From NCBI GenBank assembly GCA_035652755.1, contig DASRDE010000365.1, forward strand, positions 1-6,731: a DNA stretch of 6,731 nucleotides, written 5' to 3'. The position numbers and the translations under genes are program-made. The stretch is from DASRDE01 sp035652755 (GTDB lineage: Bacteria; Vulcanimicrobiota; Vulcanimicrobiia; Vulcanimicrobiales; Vulcanimicrobiaceae). Positions 5,591 through 6,731 of the stretch are shown piece after piece. The notes beneath the pieces were generated by a model. The model saw only the letters and a list, made by a program, of their open reading frames with translations. It was not told the DNA's origin and searched no databases. Within the stretch, counting starts at the first letter, position 1, and each line of letters begins with the position of its first letter.

Positions 5591-6731
5591 ATGCTTTCCG
5601 GGGCGGCTTCCAGGCGCTCTGGCGGTAGGACGTTCCTAGTCCTGGCGTTATCGCTCTTCATCCTCGTCAGCGGCGCCGCCGACCTATTCAGACTGCAGTG
5701 GCCTATCGGCGTTTTCGGCACGATCGCGAACGGTGACGGCGTTATCGCGCACGTTTCTCCCGGCTCACCTGCGGATCGCGCGGGCGTACGGCCCGGAGAT
5801 CGCATCGATATCGCCGCGCTTTCCCCGCAAAACCGCTGGTTTTTCTTCCCGCAGAATTGCACATCACCCGGTATCCCAATCGACGTCGGATTTTTTCGCA
5901 ACGGGGAGAGATATAGCGTTCACATGGTATCGGTGCCGGAGCCGATGGAATTTTCGGAACGCGCCGCAATTGTCGCCGACGTGGTTGCCGGTCTGTTGTT
6001 CGTCTTAATTGGAACGATCACGCTGTTATTGCGGCCTTCGGCGATCGTTTGGGGCTTCTATCTATTTTGTCTGGGATCGGCACCGTTTCCGTACCGCGAG
6101 CTCGATGCGACATTACGGCTCCCCACGAGTTTTATATGGCTGAGTCTTATCGTTACCGTTGCGTCCGCTGCGCTTCCGGGTTTGCTGATCTTCTCCGTCC
6201 GAATGTTACAGGATTCCCTTTCAGCGTGGCGGCTTTGGATCGAACGCTGCGCATGGGTCCTGTTCGTCGCAAGCGCGGCCCTCAGCGTAGCGTCTTTGGC
6301 GTTAACATACTTGATCGGCCGCCCCACCGTCTGGATCGACGTGTGGGACTATCGCGCAAGCCTCTTCCTAACCGCGCTTATTCTCCTCGTTTTGGGCGTC
6401 ACGTACGTTCGCGCGGTTGGGGCAGACCGGCAGCGTTTGCGCTGGGTCGTGATCGGCAGCTTCATCGCGCTCGCTGCGCCCTACGTGCAGCAGCTGTTGG
6501 TGGGGCTGCTGGCTGGAACGCCCGCGCTATACGATGCTATCGCCGTCATCGGCGCCGCCGCTCCGGTCGGCGTGGCGTATGCCATTATCAAGCATCGCGT
6601 GATCAATGTATCGTTCTTCGTTAGCCGCACCATCGTCTACGGTACGATTACGGCGGTTCTCGTCGCGGCATTTGCCTTTATCGATTGGCTCGTGGGCAAA
6701 GTTTTGGATCAGTCGCGTTTGGCGGTTGTCG
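5591..6731 (+). CDS. PDZ-containing multipass membrane sensor, ComP-like, N-terminal part
   Basis: The frame is open from ATG 5591 to the window edge (380 codons), so only the N-terminal part is seen. An Arg-rich start leads to a membrane helix (about 14-30), then an extracytoplasmic PDZ domain (about 42-115) with the typical segment VSPGSPADRAGVRPGDRI (55-72). Membrane helices follow at roughly 127-147, 151-165, 182-202, 221-243, 256-272, 284-305, 313-334 and 346-363. RLRWVVIG (282-289) and AYAIIKHRVINVSFFVSRTIVYG (about 329-351, partly conserved) match the membrane core of sensor histidine kinases of the ComP/7TM type, which carry cytoplasmic output domains after it. A kinase, phosphatase or GGDEF domain beyond 6731 is therefore expected, kinase most likely. 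The start is the only ATG after an in-frame TAA at 5576. Confidence 0.85.
   Translation, partial: MLSGAASRRSGGRTFLVLALSLFILVSGAADLFRLQWPIGVFGTIANGDGVIAHVSPGSPADRAGVRPGDRIDIAALSPQNRWFFFPQNCTSPGIPIDVGFFRNGERYSVHMVSVPEPMEFSERAAIVADVVAGLLFVLIGTITLLLRPSAIVWGFYLFCLGSAPFPYRELDATLRLPTSFIWLSLIVTVASAALPGLLIFSVRMLQDSLSAWRLWIERCAWVLFVASAALSVASLALTYLIGRPTVWIDVWDYRASLFLTALILLVLGVTYVRAVGADRQRLRWVVIGSFIALAAPYVQQLLVGLLAGTPALYDAIAVIGAAAPVGVAYAIIKHRVINVSFFVSRTIVYGTITAVLVAAFAFIDWLVGKVLDQSRLAVV

Noticed and set aside
6049..6624. Plus-strand frame of 191 codons inside the sensor gene
   Set aside because: The other frame encodes a clear series of membrane helices with kinase-sensor motifs; this one is Arg-rich and featureless. 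The same holds for the frames at 5733-6008 and 5539-5901.

Overview
The window is GC-rich (roughly 60%) bacterial DNA with Shine-Dalgarno-led genes. It carries a mix of small envelope proteins and very large multidomain signalling proteins. A class III cyclase fused to a STAND ATPase and TPRs, next to a PDZ-bearing sensor, fits an uncultured soil lineage such as Eremiobacterota/WPS-2 or an actinobacterium-like group. That placement is inference from gene style; nothing in the window proves it.

Layout. Bases 1-381 hold no convincing gene. They contain a densely foldable block that ends in a T6 run (about 1-127), and a nested inverted repeat whose right arm reads like the 3' end of a tRNA (232-274). 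From 382 to 1952 everything is on the plus strand: a 28-aa hydrophobic peptide (382-468), a secreted lipoprotein of about 160 aa (505-987), a doubtful 48-aa frame (1024-1170), and a translationally coupled pair. The pair is a 70-aa conserved small protein (1198-1410) and a DUF1003-like two-helix membrane protein (1407-1952). A TATAAT box and a stem-loop (1964-2002) then precede a 174-aa membrane-anchored protein of unknown function (2091-2615).

The main gene lies convergently on the minus strand (2666-5521). It encodes a 951-aa protein with a class III nucleotide cyclase domain, an NB-ARC/STAND ATPase and exactly eight 42-residue TPR units. Divergent from it, after about 70-93 bp, a plus-strand gene begins at 5591 and runs off the window. 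It encodes a signal anchor, a PDZ domain and many membrane helices, arranged as in ComP-like sensor histidine kinases; its output domain lies outside.

Working model (inference). The divergent pair forms a signalling locus: a membrane sensor on one side, and on the other a soluble switch protein. In that protein TPR sensing and STAND oligomerisation could gate cyclic-nucleotide synthesis. The cyclase keeps both metal aspartates, the substrate-pocket lysine and aspartate, and the catalytic arginine, but has Ser where the transition-state Asn is expected, so its activity or product may be unusual. The plus-strand genes on the left look like ordinary envelope genes with no evident tie to this locus.
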